A DNA stretch of 19,526 bases. Source: Candidatus Kerfeldbacteria bacterium RIFOXYC2_FULL_38_9 (GTDB taxonomy: Bacteria; Patescibacteriota; Patescibacteriia; UBA9570; XYC2-FULL-38-9). The position numbers and the translations under genes are program-made. This document shows, piece after piece, positions 1-6,897 of this stretch. Where the stretch lies: positions 25,652-45,177 of the forward strand of contig MHKJ01000060.1 in assembly GCA_001818355.1 (NCBI GenBank). Direction: 5' to 3'. Positions within the stretch are counted from its first letter, which is position 1. Each line of letters begins with the position of its first letter. The notes beneath the pieces were generated by a model. That model was not told where the DNA came from, searched no databases, and saw nothing but the letters and a program-made list of their open reading frames with translations.

Positions 1-1
1 A

Positions 2-607
2 AAGGATGGTGCGGCCGAGGTCTGCGACGGCAAGGACAACGACTGTAATGGCTACGCCGACGAAGCAAACTCCAACTCTCCGCAATGGTGGCCGGATTTG
101 GATAAGGACATGTATGGTGATGCCTCTGAGGGCTTCACCTATAGTTGCACCTATCCAAACACCTCCTTCGCTTGGTCGGCCAGAGGCGGCGACTGCAATG
201 ACCAAAACGCCGACATCAATCCTGAGGCACCGGAAATTCCTAATGACGGAATCGATCAGGATTGCGATGGTGTTGATGCGGTTGATGCCGATGCCGATGG
301 CTACACCGTCGAGGACGGAGACTGTGATGACACCATCTGGTACATAAATCCAGGGGTGTCGTCCGACAGTATCTGTGATGGCGACGACAACGACTGTGAT
401 GGACTGATCGACGAAGACATAAATCCTGACGCCATAGAATATTGCAATGGCATCGACGATAACTGCAATGGTCAGGTGGATGATTACACCATATATGGAG
501 ACGGGGAGGGTAAGCTCTGTTCCGACGGGGACGGGGACGGATATACAGAAATGCAGGGCGACTGCGACGATGCCGATCCCGCCACCTATCCTGGTCACGG
601 CTGTTAA
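2..607 (+). CDS. MopE-type metal-binding repeat protein, 3' part (5' end outside window)
   Basis: The reading frame is open from the first bases of the window, so only the C-terminal ~201 residues are seen. An internal ATG at 98 is unlikely to be the true start, because the same repeat pattern runs on upstream of it. The protein is built from Asp/Asn/Gly/Cys-rich repeats of the type DGxDxDCDG, DxDxDGY and GDCDD, with 'INPEAPE' and 'ATYPG' spacers. These are the hallmarks of the 'putative metal-binding motif' (MopE) family of extracellular proteins, in which acidic loops bind Ca2+ or other metals and Cys pairs are probably bridged. It ends in a bare GHGC with no visible membrane anchor or sorting motif. 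A surface or secreted location is inferred from the family. The segment is clearly GC-richer than the rest of the window, partly because of the GAC/GGC-rich repeats. Confidence 0.8.
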   Translation, partial: KDGAAEVCDGKDNDCNGYADEANSNSPQWWPDLDKDMYGDASEGFTYSCTYPNTSFAWSARGGDCNDQNADINPEAPEIPNDGIDQDCDGVDAVDADADGYTVEDGDCDDTIWYINPGVSSDSICDGDDNDCDGLIDEDINPDAIEYCNGIDDNCNGQVDDYTIYGDGEGKLCSDGDGDGYTEMQGDCDDADPATYPGHGC

Positions 608-810
608 CTGATTCAGCCGTCTCCCGCCACAACGGGTCAGCACCGTGCTTTTTCTCTCATCAAGAGAGCATGTCTTGCTACTAAGGCATGAAAGTGTGAA
701 ACCTTCGCCGCAATGGCTAGAGGGTGCGAGCGAGCGAAATGAGAAAAACTTGCACTAGCAAAATCTCGCTTTCGTTCTTATGTGCACAAAATTTTGTGCC
801 TATAAGCACA
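608..810. other. Gene-free structured intergenic stretch
   Basis: No convincing ORF is present. There is a 5-bp stem CTCTC/GAGAG near 655-670. A 7-bp stem with one G-U pairs GTGCGAG (724-730) with CTTGCAC (749-755). An alternative pairing joins AGCGAG (729-734) to CTCGCT (765-770). A perfect 16-bp palindrome lies at 784-799, and its half-site GCACAAAA recurs at 806-813, so the middle arm can pair either way. No known RNA family is recognised. Confidence 0.4.
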
Positions 811-838
811 AAAACAACTCTCAGGTGGGGTTGTTTTT
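811..838. terminator. Bidirectional intrinsic terminator between MopE-type gene and Fic gene
   Basis: AAAACAAC (811-818) pairs with GTTGTTTT (830-837), extended inward by T-G and C-G pairs. T-runs follow on the plus strand and also on the minus strand (complement of the A-run at 809-814). It lies between the convergent ends of the plus gene (stop 607) and the minus gene (stop 846), so it can serve both. Confidence 0.7.
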
Positions 839-845
839 TGATTTG

Positions 846-1784
846 CTAATTATCTGTTAATAATTTATATGCTTCCAAAAAAGCATCACAAAAAAACGAC
901 TCAAGAAACATAACCTTTTCCTCAAGTTGAGCTTTTTGTAAATAATTATAATAGGCCTGTTTTTTTTCTTGTTTAATTAACATTGGAGGCAGACCTTGTT
1001 GCAAAGCAAGTGCATTTAATAATAGCCTGCCAACTCGGCCGTTGCCATCAGCAAAGGGGTGAATTTGTTCAAAGTGAGCATGAATTTTAGCCAATTGAGT
1101 AATAACATTATTTTTTTGAGATATATTGCGCAGTGTTTTTATAAACTTGTACATCTCGTTGTCAATTTTAAGATAATTTGTTGTGGGCACAAACGAGCCA
1201 ACAATGCGCACGCCATGTTGACGATAAAATCCCGCATCTGTTCTGATACCATTCATTAAAATGCTGTGTAATTTTTTAATCCAATCTTCGTTAATATGTT
1301 GCGATTTTTTATGTGTGATAAGCCATTGAAACATATTGCCCAAGGCCGCTTGGTGATTTTTCGCCTCTTGGTGTTCGACAACAGTTTTATTTGGAATAGT
1401 AACATTATCAAAAATTACCGCGCGCACTTCTGGTTCTGTAAAGGTACTGCCTTCAATGCTGTTGGTATGATAGGTCAGTTCAAGAACAAATGTGTCATAC
1501 AGATCCTGCCGTTGCAGTATATACTTCAGTGGGTTGGAAAATTGTTTTTGATACACTGCCATCTGTTGCTTTTTTACCGCAAGCTCTGAATCAGTAATTT
1601 CTGCGACACCAGTATACTCCTGATACAACAAATCAATTTTTTCTTGCGCTTTTTTACGTGGTAGACTTTTTGCATGTACCCAACTATTAAGAGTTACAAA
1701 ACTCACTTGAAGCATTTGGGCGAGTTCTGTTTGTGTTTTATTTGTAATTTTTAACAATCTTTGAAGCTTTTGTTGATGGGTCAT
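846..1784 (-). CDS. HTH-Fic protein (Fic-domain AMP transferase with N-terminal XRE-like HTH)
   Basis: 312 residues. Residues ~5-60 form a Cro/C1-type helix-turn-helix (NKTQTELAQMLQVSFVTLNSW). The Fic core carries the full catalytic motif HPFADGNGRVGR at 242-253, with catalytic His242. Upstream, TNSIEG at 107-112 matches the class II inhibitory helix motif (S/T)xxxE(G/N), whose Glu111 should block ATP binding and keep the enzyme self-inhibited. Fic enzymes usually transfer AMP from ATP to hydroxyl side chains of target proteins; the target here cannot be told. The ATG at 1784 is chosen because it begins the HTH and sits 6 bases after a -10 box. The fused DNA-binding domain and two identical palindromes at the promoter suggest autoregulation. 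No antitoxin-like partner is adjacent. Confidence 0.9.
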   Translation of the reverse strand: MTHQQKLQRLLKITNKTQTELAQMLQVSFVTLNSWVHAKSLPRKKAQEKIDLLYQEYTGVAEITDSELAVKKQQMAVYQKQFSNPLKYILQRQDLYDTFVLELTYHTNSIEGSTFTEPEVRAVIFDNVTIPNKTVVEHQEAKNHQAALGNMFQWLITHKKSQHINEDWIKKLHSILMNGIRTDAGFYRQHGVRIVGSFVPTTNYLKIDNEMYKFIKTLRNISQKNNVITQLAKIHAHFEQIHPFADGNGRVGRLLLNALALQQGLPPMLIKQEKKQAYYNYLQKAQLEEKVMFLESFFCDAFLEAYKLLTDN

Positions 1785-1790
1785 GATGTT

Positions 1791-1830
1791 ATTCTATCAA
1801 ACTTTATAAAGAAAAGCAAGCTTTATAAAG
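1791..1830 (-). promoter_or_regulatory. Fic-gene promoter with paired palindromic operators
   Basis: On the minus strand, TTGCTT (1819-1814), a 17-bp spacer and TAGAAT (1796-1791) lie 6 bases before the ATG, predicting a leaderless mRNA. The perfect 10-bp palindrome CTTTATAAAG occurs twice, at 1802-1811 inside the spacer and at 1821-1830 just upstream of the -35. The two are 19 bp centre to centre, about two helical turns. This fits a homodimeric HTH repressor, probably the Fic protein itself. Confidence 0.65.
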
Positions 1831-1850
1831 TTACTTTAAATACTATGAAT

Positions 1851-1882
1851 GCACCCGCACGGGGAATCGTTCCCTGGGTTGG
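1851..1882 (-). repeat. tRNA-Glu 3'-end copy with short tail-repeat core
   Basis: The 19 bases 1851-1869 are identical to the acceptor and T-arm end of the intact tRNA-Glu gene (1902-1920). The sequence then diverges inside the T-loop. The next bases (TTCCCTGGGTTGGC) resemble the start of the core of the tRNA-Gly tail repeats elsewhere in this window (TTCCTGGGTTGGC). On the minus strand it lies downstream of the intact tRNA, as the Gly repeats do. Confidence 0.75.
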
Positions 1883-1902
1883 CCGATCATTTTTCTTTTT
1901 AG

Positions 1903-1974
1903 CACCCGCACGGGGAATCGAACCCCGATTGTCAGGATGAAAACCTAGTGTCCTAACCATTAGACGATGCGGGC
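1903..1974 (-). tRNA. tRNA-Glu (anticodon TTC)
   Basis: Minus strand. Acceptor GCCCGCA pairs with TGCGGGT, with a G1-U72 wobble. The D-arm contains TCTAATGGTTAGGA. The anticodon loop TTTTCAT gives TTC. The T-arm is CGGGG-TTCGATT-CCCCG. Discriminator G, no encoded CCA. The anticodon stem CTAGG/CCTGA has a C-A mismatch at its base, which is unusual. No good promoter lies directly upstream; the likely one is 225 bases away, ahead of a 5' fragment of the same tRNA. Confidence 0.9.
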
Positions 1975-2127
1975 AAATATTTTTCGAAAGATCTTTTCTT
2001 TCTCAGAACTGTTTTTTTTGAGTTGTAATTCTCGTTTCCGTGCCATGGTTTTATTAGTATACACTTCGTGATACACCAAACACATGGGGAGTTTGTGTTT
2101 TATTGATTTGCTAGGATGCCACCCTAC
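1960..2127 (-). pseudogene. GIY-YIG endonuclease C-terminal remnant ending inside tRNA-Glu
   Basis: The frame encodes the tail of a small GIY-YIG (YhbQ/UvrC-like) nuclease: KHKLPMCLVYHEVYTNK, then ARKRELQLKK, then KEKIFRKIF. The pattern xLVYxExxxxxxxARKREExLKK is typical of the C-terminal half of this family, including the conserved KRE glutamate. The N-terminal GIY and YIG strands are missing, and the frame is closed upstream by a TGA near 2134, next to a double hairpin. An ATG at 2085 would give only 41 residues. The stop codon TAA (1962-1960) lies within the first 15 bases of the intact tRNA-Glu gene, so the last four residues are read from tRNA sequence. This is interpreted as a decayed mobile-element gene trapped in a duplicated tRNA locus. 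Confidence 0.65.
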
Positions 2128-2157
2128 GGGTGGTCACCCGAAGGGTGAAAAACCTAG
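2111..2157. repeat. Double hairpin closed by a CTAGG/CCTAG stem
   Basis: Two adjacent perfect 6-bp hairpins with 3-base loops occur: CCACCC/GGGTGG (2119-2133) and TCACCC/GGGTGA (2134-2148). They are enclosed by CTAGG (2111-2115) and CCTAG (2153-2157), giving a three-way junction. The outer CCTAG is part of the tRNA-Glu anticodon-stem sequence, so the double hairpin sits where the anticodon loop would be. Confidence 0.7.
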
Positions 2158-2183
2158 TGTCCTAACCATTAGACGATGCGGGC
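2151..2183 (-). repeat. tRNA-Glu 5'-half fragment
   Basis: On the minus strand, 2183 downward reproduces the first ~33 bases of the tRNA-Glu gene: acceptor 5' strand, D-arm and the 5' side of the anticodon stem. It breaks off in the anticodon loop into the double hairpin. It is preceded by a strong tRNA-type promoter, whereas the intact gene is not. Confidence 0.8.
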
Positions 2184-2198
2184 AAATTTGCAAAAGTT

Positions 2199-2227
2199 AC
2201 TATATACCAAAACTTATTTTATAGCAA
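2199..2227 (-). promoter_or_regulatory. Promoter of the tRNA-Glu locus
   Basis: Minus strand TTGCTA (2227-2222), 17-bp spacer, TATAGT (2204-2199), ending 15 bases before the 5' tRNA-Glu fragment. It probably drove the ancestral tRNA gene and may now produce a long precursor that includes the intact copy. Confidence 0.6.
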
Positions 2228-2307
2228 GGTTTGGGTGGGTAATGGATGTGTAACAAAATACCCCTAAAACACTTATATAGGGTGCATTTATTAACTAATA
2301 AAAAAAT

Positions 2308-3030
2308 ATGCAAAAAACAATGATTCTGGGCGTGTTAGCTATCGCATCGGCTATGCTATTTGCTGTACCGCAAAAAAGCGAGGCTTATGCTTTAAATCCA
2401 CCTCAAGGAGCAGTGGAAATTAACGATGCTGACTTACAAGTTTTGTTATCAGCTTCGCAAACACCTTGCGATCCGACTACTACCGGTTTTGAAGGCAGTT
2501 GTTCGGAAACGGCCAAAAAACTAAACGGAAAAATCTTACTGCTCAACACTAGTGGCGCCATGTATCGCTTTTACTTTATTGGCGATATTGGCGCTTGGGA
2601 AGGCAGACTAGAGAATTATCTGCCAGATGGTTTTTATAAAGTGGAAAATAAATATTACTGGGTGGCTAATAATCAAAAAATAAATCTAAACAAAGGAAAA
2701 AAAACAGCTTACAAAAATTTCATGGAACGCATTAGAGAAGACATTCCTTCTCGCACCGCTATTTCTGGTGAAATGTATGACGCGTTTTTTGGAGAGTGTT
2801 ATGCAACAAATTCAACACAATGTAATACACAAAATTTAAGAAAATATATGCGGATCTTAAAAGGTAAAGTGGTCATGACCACGCGCAGTGGCGCCTTAGC
2901 CATAATTGATCCTGATGGTCAACAAATATTTTCTATTCACAATTATAAAAAATTCAACCAACAAATAAAATCATTGCCAATCGGTCTGCAACACATAGCT
3001 GAAATACCTGATTACGAATTTCAAAATTAA
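2308..3030 (+). CDS. Secreted protein of unknown function, signal peptide
   Basis: 240 residues, not recognised as a named family. An N-terminal signal peptide is clear: QKTM, then a hydrophobic stretch ILGVLAIASAMLFAV, then a likely cleavage after KSEA, giving mature YALNPPQG. Two Cys pairs are visible (CDPTTTGFEGSC and CYATNSTQC), each followed by a segment of the form L-x-G-K-(I/V)-hydrophobic-T-(R/N)-SGA (LNGKILLLNTSGA and LKGKVVMTTRSGA). This suggests an internal duplication of a Cys-loop plus beta-hairpin unit. Lys- and Asn-rich linkers join them. No membrane anchor or catalytic motif is seen, so a secreted or cell-surface role is all that can be inferred. The ATG at 2308 is the only start in front of the signal peptide; no Shine-Dalgarno site precedes it. 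A rho-independent terminator follows the stop. Confidence 0.75.
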   Translation: MQKTMILGVLAIASAMLFAVPQKSEAYALNPPQGAVEINDADLQVLLSASQTPCDPTTTGFEGSCSETAKKLNGKILLLNTSGAMYRFYFIGDIGAWEGRLENYLPDGFYKVENKYYWVANNQKINLNKGKKTAYKNFMERIREDIPSRTAISGEMYDAFFGECYATNSTQCNTQNLRKYMRILKGKVVMTTRSGALAIIDPDGQQIFSIHNYKKFNQQIKSLPIGLQHIAEIPDYEFQN

Positions 3031-3045
3031 CAAAGAGTTTAAATC

Positions 3046-3073
3046 AAGCCCCGTTTCTCTAGCGGGGCTTTTG
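3046..3073 (+). terminator. Intrinsic terminator after the secreted-protein gene
   Basis: Stem AAGCCCCG (3046-3053) / CGGGGCTT (3063-3070) with a 9-base loop, followed by a short T-rich stretch. It lies 16 bases after the stop at 3030. Confidence 0.85.
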
Positions 3074-3076
3074 AAT

Positions 3077-3105
3077 TTTACAAAGATAATGAAACGTGAT
3101 ATAAT
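3077..3105 (+). promoter_or_regulatory. Promoter of the Ig-like/CarboxypepD_reg repeat protein
   Basis: TTTACA (3077-3082), 17-bp spacer, TATAAT (3100-3105). Predicted transcription start is near 3112, giving a ~27-base leader to the ATG at 3139. Confidence 0.75.
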
Positions 3106-3138
3106 AAAAATAAGTTGTTTAAAATTATCAAAAAATTT

Positions 3139-5157
3139 ATGAAAAAAGTAGGAGGACGATCAGCTGTCAAGGGCTTAGGCTTTTTGATGGCAAGTTTTGT
3201 TTTGGTTTTTTTGGCTTTAATGCCCATTAAAGTATTAGGCGCGGCCGCCTCTATTTCCGGCACCACCACCCACGCCACCGATGGCACACCCATTGAAACG
3301 CTTTTTATGTATGCGGAAAATGATGCCACCGGAGATACTGATTATACTGTAACCGATGCCAATGGAGATTATACTATAGCTATTGATGATGATGGATCAG
3401 GAACAGCCGGAGTTTATACTGTTTACAATTTGTATTATTCCGCTACCGAAACTGATGTTTTTTTTATTAAACAAACTCAAAGCGTTACTTTAGTCGATGG
3501 TGAAGATAAAGCTGATATAGATTTTGTGGTTGACCAACAAGGAAAACTTAATGGTTATGTTTATGAAAAAGACGGAACAACTCCTATTGACAATGCTTAT
3601 ATTTGGGCTGTGCGAACCAACTCTGCCATTACTCTTTCTGATAGTGATTACGCCACAGCCACCGGTTATTATACCGTATCTCCTTACAGTTACTCCTATT
3701 TTGAAGAAGCCAATGATGGCACCTATACTATCAATGTAACCGCTCAAGGATATTTTGGCACCACGCAAACCGGCATCCAAATTACTAAAAACACCTCCAG
3801 CTCTCTTAATTTAACTTTAACTAAAGCCAGCACTGTATCAGGCACACTTACCAATAATGATAACGAGCCCATTTCTGGTGCGGTGGTTTCTTTACAAGAA
3901 ATCGATTCCGATATTTATGATATCAATTCTTATACTGCCGAAAGTGATGCCAATGGAGATTATACTATCGAGGTATATGATCTAACAGATTATGACGGCA
4001 CAGCAGTGGGAAACTACACCCTGGAAGTCACCAGCGCGGCTGGTTATATTGGTAAATCCAAGCCTCTCACCATTACTGCTGATGAATCTGTTTCTACTGA
4101 AAATGACTTTTCTTTGGAACAAGCCGGAACTATTACCGGTAAAATTTATCAAGCTAATGGCAGTACCATAATAACAGGCGCAACTATTTCGGCTGATGAT
4201 GGTTATGGCAATACTTATACCGCCACCTCAGCAGATGATGGAGGTTATACTTTAGATACTTTACGCGCCAGCTCCAATTATACTTTGACAATTTCCAAAA
4301 GTGGTTATGTGACCCAAAAAGCTTATCAAATTTCCCTAGCGGCCGGAGAAACAACAGATCAACAAAACTTTAATCTGGTGGGAGCCGTTACTTTTGCTGG
4401 AAAAGTATTAACCAAAAATAATGCCAATATTGAAGGGGCGACAGTGGCTTTGTATAATCGCGCCAAGCCTCGCTCCAGCTATCCTGATTATAGCGGCACC
4501 ACTTATTCCAGCGGGGCATTTGAAATAACCGATATCCAACCCGGAAATTATCGCATAAAAATTACCAAAAGCGGATATATTACTGCACAATACAAAAAAG
4601 TAAAAATTACCAAAGATGTTGCTGGAAAAAACTATAAACTAGCCACAGCTTTACAAATTTTTGGTCGCATCACTAATAAAAAACAGGCGGTAAGTAATGC
4701 CTTGGTTACTATTTATTCCAAACAAGATTCCAGTGTGGGTTATGGCTATGCTTATACCGACTCACAAGGATATTACAATATTACCAATATCAAAGCGGGT
4801 AAATATGTAATTAAGGTGGATAGTGCCCAATACGTACAAAAAATACTTACCAAAAAAATTACAAGCAAAACTAAAAATATCAATGTAACAATAGGCACGG
4901 CCGGTTCTGTTTCCGGTTTTATCACTGATAAAGAAACCGGTTTACCTGTTTCCGGATATGCCGTGCGGGTAAAAAATCAAGCCAACCTAGCGTATACAGA
5001 TGCTAATGGTTATTATATTATGGATAGCTTGGCTCCGGGAAAATATCAATTTTATGTAGCCAGTACCGCTTATAAAACCGCATGGCGAAAAAAAATCAAG
5101 ATCAAATCCGATCAAGAAACCGAAGATGTCAACTTTTCTCTTAAGCCGATAGAATAA
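3139..5157 (+). CDS. Secreted multi-repeat protein with carboxypeptidase-regulatory-like (Ig-fold) domains
   Basis: 672 residues from the ATG at 3139. A TTG eight codons upstream is also in frame but would fall at the transcription start. The N-terminus is a signal peptide or anchor: basic MKKVGGRSAVKG, then a hydrophobic FLMASFVLVFLALMPIKVLGA. The rest is about seven tandem ~75-90-residue modules of the CarboxypepD_reg-like type. Each begins G-x-(V/I)-(S/T/A)-G-x-(V/I/L), contains a P-(I/V)-x-(G/N)-A core and an 'ANGDYTI / SQGYYNI / ANGYYIM' strand, then '(A/P)GxYxxxVxxxGY'. These 7-stranded folds serve as spacers or adhesive stalks in surface proteins. There is no catalytic domain and no C-terminal anchor or LPXTG motif, so it is probably held by its N-terminus or released. 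Repeats are Thr/Ser/Tyr-rich early and Lys-rich toward the end. A strong terminator follows. Confidence 0.85.
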   Translation: MKKVGGRSAVKGLGFLMASFVLVFLALMPIKVLGAAASISGTTTHATDGTPIETLFMYAENDATGDTDYTVTDANGDYTIAIDDDGSGTAGVYTVYNLYYSATETDVFFIKQTQSVTLVDGEDKADIDFVVDQQGKLNGYVYEKDGTTPIDNAYIWAVRTNSAITLSDSDYATATGYYTVSPYSYSYFEEANDGTYTINVTAQGYFGTTQTGIQITKNTSSSLNLTLTKASTVSGTLTNNDNEPISGAVVSLQEIDSDIYDINSYTAESDANGDYTIEVYDLTDYDGTAVGNYTLEVTSAAGYIGKSKPLTITADESVSTENDFSLEQAGTITGKIYQANGSTIITGATISADDGYGNTYTATSADDGGYTLDTLRASSNYTLTISKSGYVTQKAYQISLAAGETTDQQNFNLVGAVTFAGKVLTKNNANIEGATVALYNRAKPRSSYPDYSGTTYSSGAFEITDIQPGNYRIKITKSGYITAQYKKVKITKDVAGKNYKLATALQIFGRITNKKQAVSNALVTIYSKQDSSVGYGYAYTDSQGYYNITNIKAGKYVIKVDSAQYVQKILTKKITSKTKNINVTIGTAGSVSGFITDKETGLPVSGYAVRVKNQANLAYTDANGYYIMDSLAPGKYQFYVASTAYKTAWRKKIKIKSDQETEDVNFSLKPIE

Positions 5158-5168
5158 AAACAGCAACA

Positions 5169-5202
5169 AAAATAACCACCTCTCACAAAGTGGTTATTTT
5201 TT
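5169..5202 (+). terminator. Intrinsic terminator after the repeat-protein gene
   Basis: An 11-bp perfect stem AAAATAACCAC (5169-5179) / GTGGTTATTTT (5190-5200) with a 10-base loop. The T-run belongs to the stem's 3' arm and continues to 5202. Confidence 0.9.
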
Positions 5203-5217
5203 AATAAACTTGTTGGA

Positions 5218-5383
5218 GCGGGTAGGGAGAATCGATTCCTGGGTTGGCATTGGCTTGCCACTGGCAACCCAATGATCGTTCAACTTTTCCCTCGACCAGC
5301 TCGGGATCGTTTCACTTCCAACCCTTCGATTCAGGTTGATTAATTTTGTTAAGTTTGTTCTCAAATAATCTGTTTTGTAATGA
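5218..5383 (-). repeat. tRNA-Gly(GCC) tail repeat, one 166-bp unit
   Basis: Lies immediately downstream (minus strand) of tRNA-Gly(GCC). The unit ends with a 17-base copy (5218-5234) of the acceptor and T-arm end of that tRNA, including its specific GGGAG T-stem. The ~149-bp core holds a 27-base hairpin (5248-5274, stems CATTGG/CCAATG and TTGCC/GGCAA on the minus strand, 3-base loop). It also holds a REP-like imperfect palindrome (5289-5309, CCCTCGA...TCGGGATCG). The core is closely similar to the three units at 15287-15795. Confidence 0.85.
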
Positions 5384-5454
5384 GCGGGTAGGGAGAATCG
5401 AACCCCCGTTATCTGATTGGCAACCAGATGTAATAACCATTATACGATACCCGC
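5383..5454 (-). tRNA. tRNA-Gly (anticodon GCC)
   Basis: Minus strand. Acceptor GCGGGTA/TACCCGC, anticodon stem TCTGG/TCAGA with loop TTGCCAA (anticodon GCC), T-arm GGGGG-TTCGATT-CTCCC, discriminator T, no encoded CCA. Confidence 0.93.
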
Positions 5455-5475
5455 AAAATATTTTCGGCATAAAAC

Positions 5476-5503
5476 AGTATAACAAATCCGACTTTTTTGT
5501 AAA
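5476..5503 (-). promoter_or_regulatory. Promoter of tRNA-Gly(GCC)
   Basis: Minus strand TTTACA (5503-5498), 16-bp spacer, TATACT (5481-5476), about 21 bases before the tRNA 5' end. The tRNA-Gly(TCC) promoter uses the same two hexamers. Confidence 0.65.
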
Positions 5504-5514
5504 GAGCCTTAAAA

Positions 5515-6897
5515 TTAAAGATATTTTTGCATAATCACTAAATCCTTGGTGGCGTCCACATAGACTTCAAAAGTTATGTTGCTATTAGTTTCTATGCCGG
5601 TAAAACGATAAACCGGCAATAAAATTTTCAATAAACTGCCGCTGTCTTCATAATGTTCAAATAAACGATATTCCAAAGCTAAATCTTTAATGACAATATG
5701 CACTTGCGTATCTTCTAAATTTACGAATTCACCAAAAGGCATAGATAAATTTATTGTATACTGGATAGTTTTTCCCTCCTGATCTTGAGAAAAATCAACT
5801 TGCATATCTGTTTTTAACCGATCAACAGCTTCTGACGGAGTAATTAAAGTTAAAACGTTGGCGTCAGCAGGAATGGCGGTTGGTATTATTTTGGTATAAA
5901 GAAAAACCAATTTATTCTGATAAGTAGCCAGGTGCCACAATGGCCGATGATATGGCAGTGGCAGGCCATTGACGGTTTTTTGATAAATATCAAATTCTTG
6001 CAAATTAGCATATTCACCATCAAGATTATAAGTATAAGGCGTTAAACCAAAGTCGCTAACCGGTAATTCGGTAATTTCACTGATATAATTTAAGGCCCCT
6101 TGCTGACCATCTGCCTTAGCCTGATCGGGATTTTGTTGCATAAACAATTCGCCGTAATTATTTAAAGAAATACAATTCATGTCAGCCGGAAAACTTTTAA
6201 AATCATCTGCCCGCAAACAATCAAAACGTTCCAGAGGGAGCTCTTGGGAAGCGGCCATACGGTATGATATACCCTCATTCCGATAATAAACCTGTTTGGC
6301 GCCTAAAATAGACAATACCTCTGTCATGCGTTCGTCAGATAAGCGCTTTGTCTCCACCAATGGTGCTGTTTCCGGTGTATTGTCGGCTAAACTGGCCAGC
6401 GGATATTCTATTTTCCAAGCAGAATAATTGGTGTCATTACCACCGCCAAAACCGCCCACTAAATCACGAATGCTTTGTTTGTGCACCGGTAAATATTCTG
6501 GGCGCGCAGGTTTGATCTCTTCTGGTGTTTCTTGCACTAATTCTTGGTTCACTTCTTCTTGTTCTGGATTTTTTATTGTTTCTTGCGGCTTGTGAATAAT
6601 AAAAACCGCGGCAATGCTAGTGACACTGTTTTGAATAGTTTGGCTAACCTCTTGCTGTTTATATACAATAAAGATAAACACTGCTAAACCCGCCCCCACT
6701 ACACCAACCATAGGAAAACTAAAAATATGACGAAGATTACGCCAGTTATACTTCAGGCTTTTTTCTTTTGTTTTTGTCGTAGCTTTTTTCTGTATCAAAC
6801 GCCAAATTTTATCTTCTTGAATACGCAAAACTTCCACCGTTTTTAAATGACTGTGTTGAAAAAATTCCAATATTTTTTGCTTAGGTATTTTTGGCAT
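5515..6897 (-). CDS. Single-pass membrane protein paired with the ECF sigma factor (probable anti-sigma or sensor)
   Basis: 460 residues. A basic cytoplasmic N-terminus (1-57, Lys-rich, no zinc HxxxCxxC anti-sigma motif) is followed by one membrane span at ~58-79 (HIFSFPMVGVVGAGLAVFIFIVY). Next comes an acidic Gln/Glu/Pro-rich linker (~85-140) and a large extracytoplasmic domain (~145-460) with several Tyr-rich beta-type segments. Only two Cys are seen, both in 'FDCLRADDFKSFPADMNC'. The ATG at 6897 lies inside the last codons of the upstream sigma gene (17-base overlap), so the two are translationally coupled. By analogy with ECF operons, the N-terminus may bind the sigma factor while the outer domain senses an envelope signal. 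No anti-sigma fold is recognisable by eye, so this role is inferred from position and topology. Confidence 0.65.
   Translation of the reverse strand: MPKIPKQKILEFFQHSHLKTVEVLRIQEDKIWRLIQKKATTKTKEKSLKYNWRNLRHIFSFPMVGVVGAGLAVFIFIVYKQQEVSQTIQNSVTSIAAVFIIHKPQETIKNPEQEEVNQELVQETPEEIKPARPEYLPVHKQSIRDLVGGFGGGNDTNYSAWKIEYPLASLADNTPETAPLVETKRLSDERMTEVLSILGAKQVYYRNEGISYRMAASQELPLERFDCLRADDFKSFPADMNCISLNNYGELFMQQNPDQAKADGQQGALNYISEITELPVSDFGLTPYTYNLDGEYANLQEFDIYQKTVNGLPLPYHRPLWHLATYQNKLVFLYTKIIPTAIPADANVLTLITPSEAVDRLKTDMQVDFSQDQEGKTIQYTINLSMPFGEFVNLEDTQVHIVIKDLALEYRLFEHYEDSGSLLKILLPVYRFTGIETNSNITFEVYVDATKDLVIMQKYL

Noticed and set aside
240..632. 130-codon minus-strand ORF opposite the MopE-type gene
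   Set aside because: It is the antisense of a repetitive GC-rich gene, rich in His/Arg, with no start context.
846..1784. Fic gene as half of a classical toxin-antitoxin pair
   Set aside because: No small antitoxin gene is adjacent, and the inhibitory motif is in the same chain (class II).
3115..3138. TTG start of the repeat protein at 3115
   Set aside because: The predicted transcription start is at about 3112, and the ATG at 3139 gives a normal signal peptide. The TTG would need leaderless use of a poor start codon.
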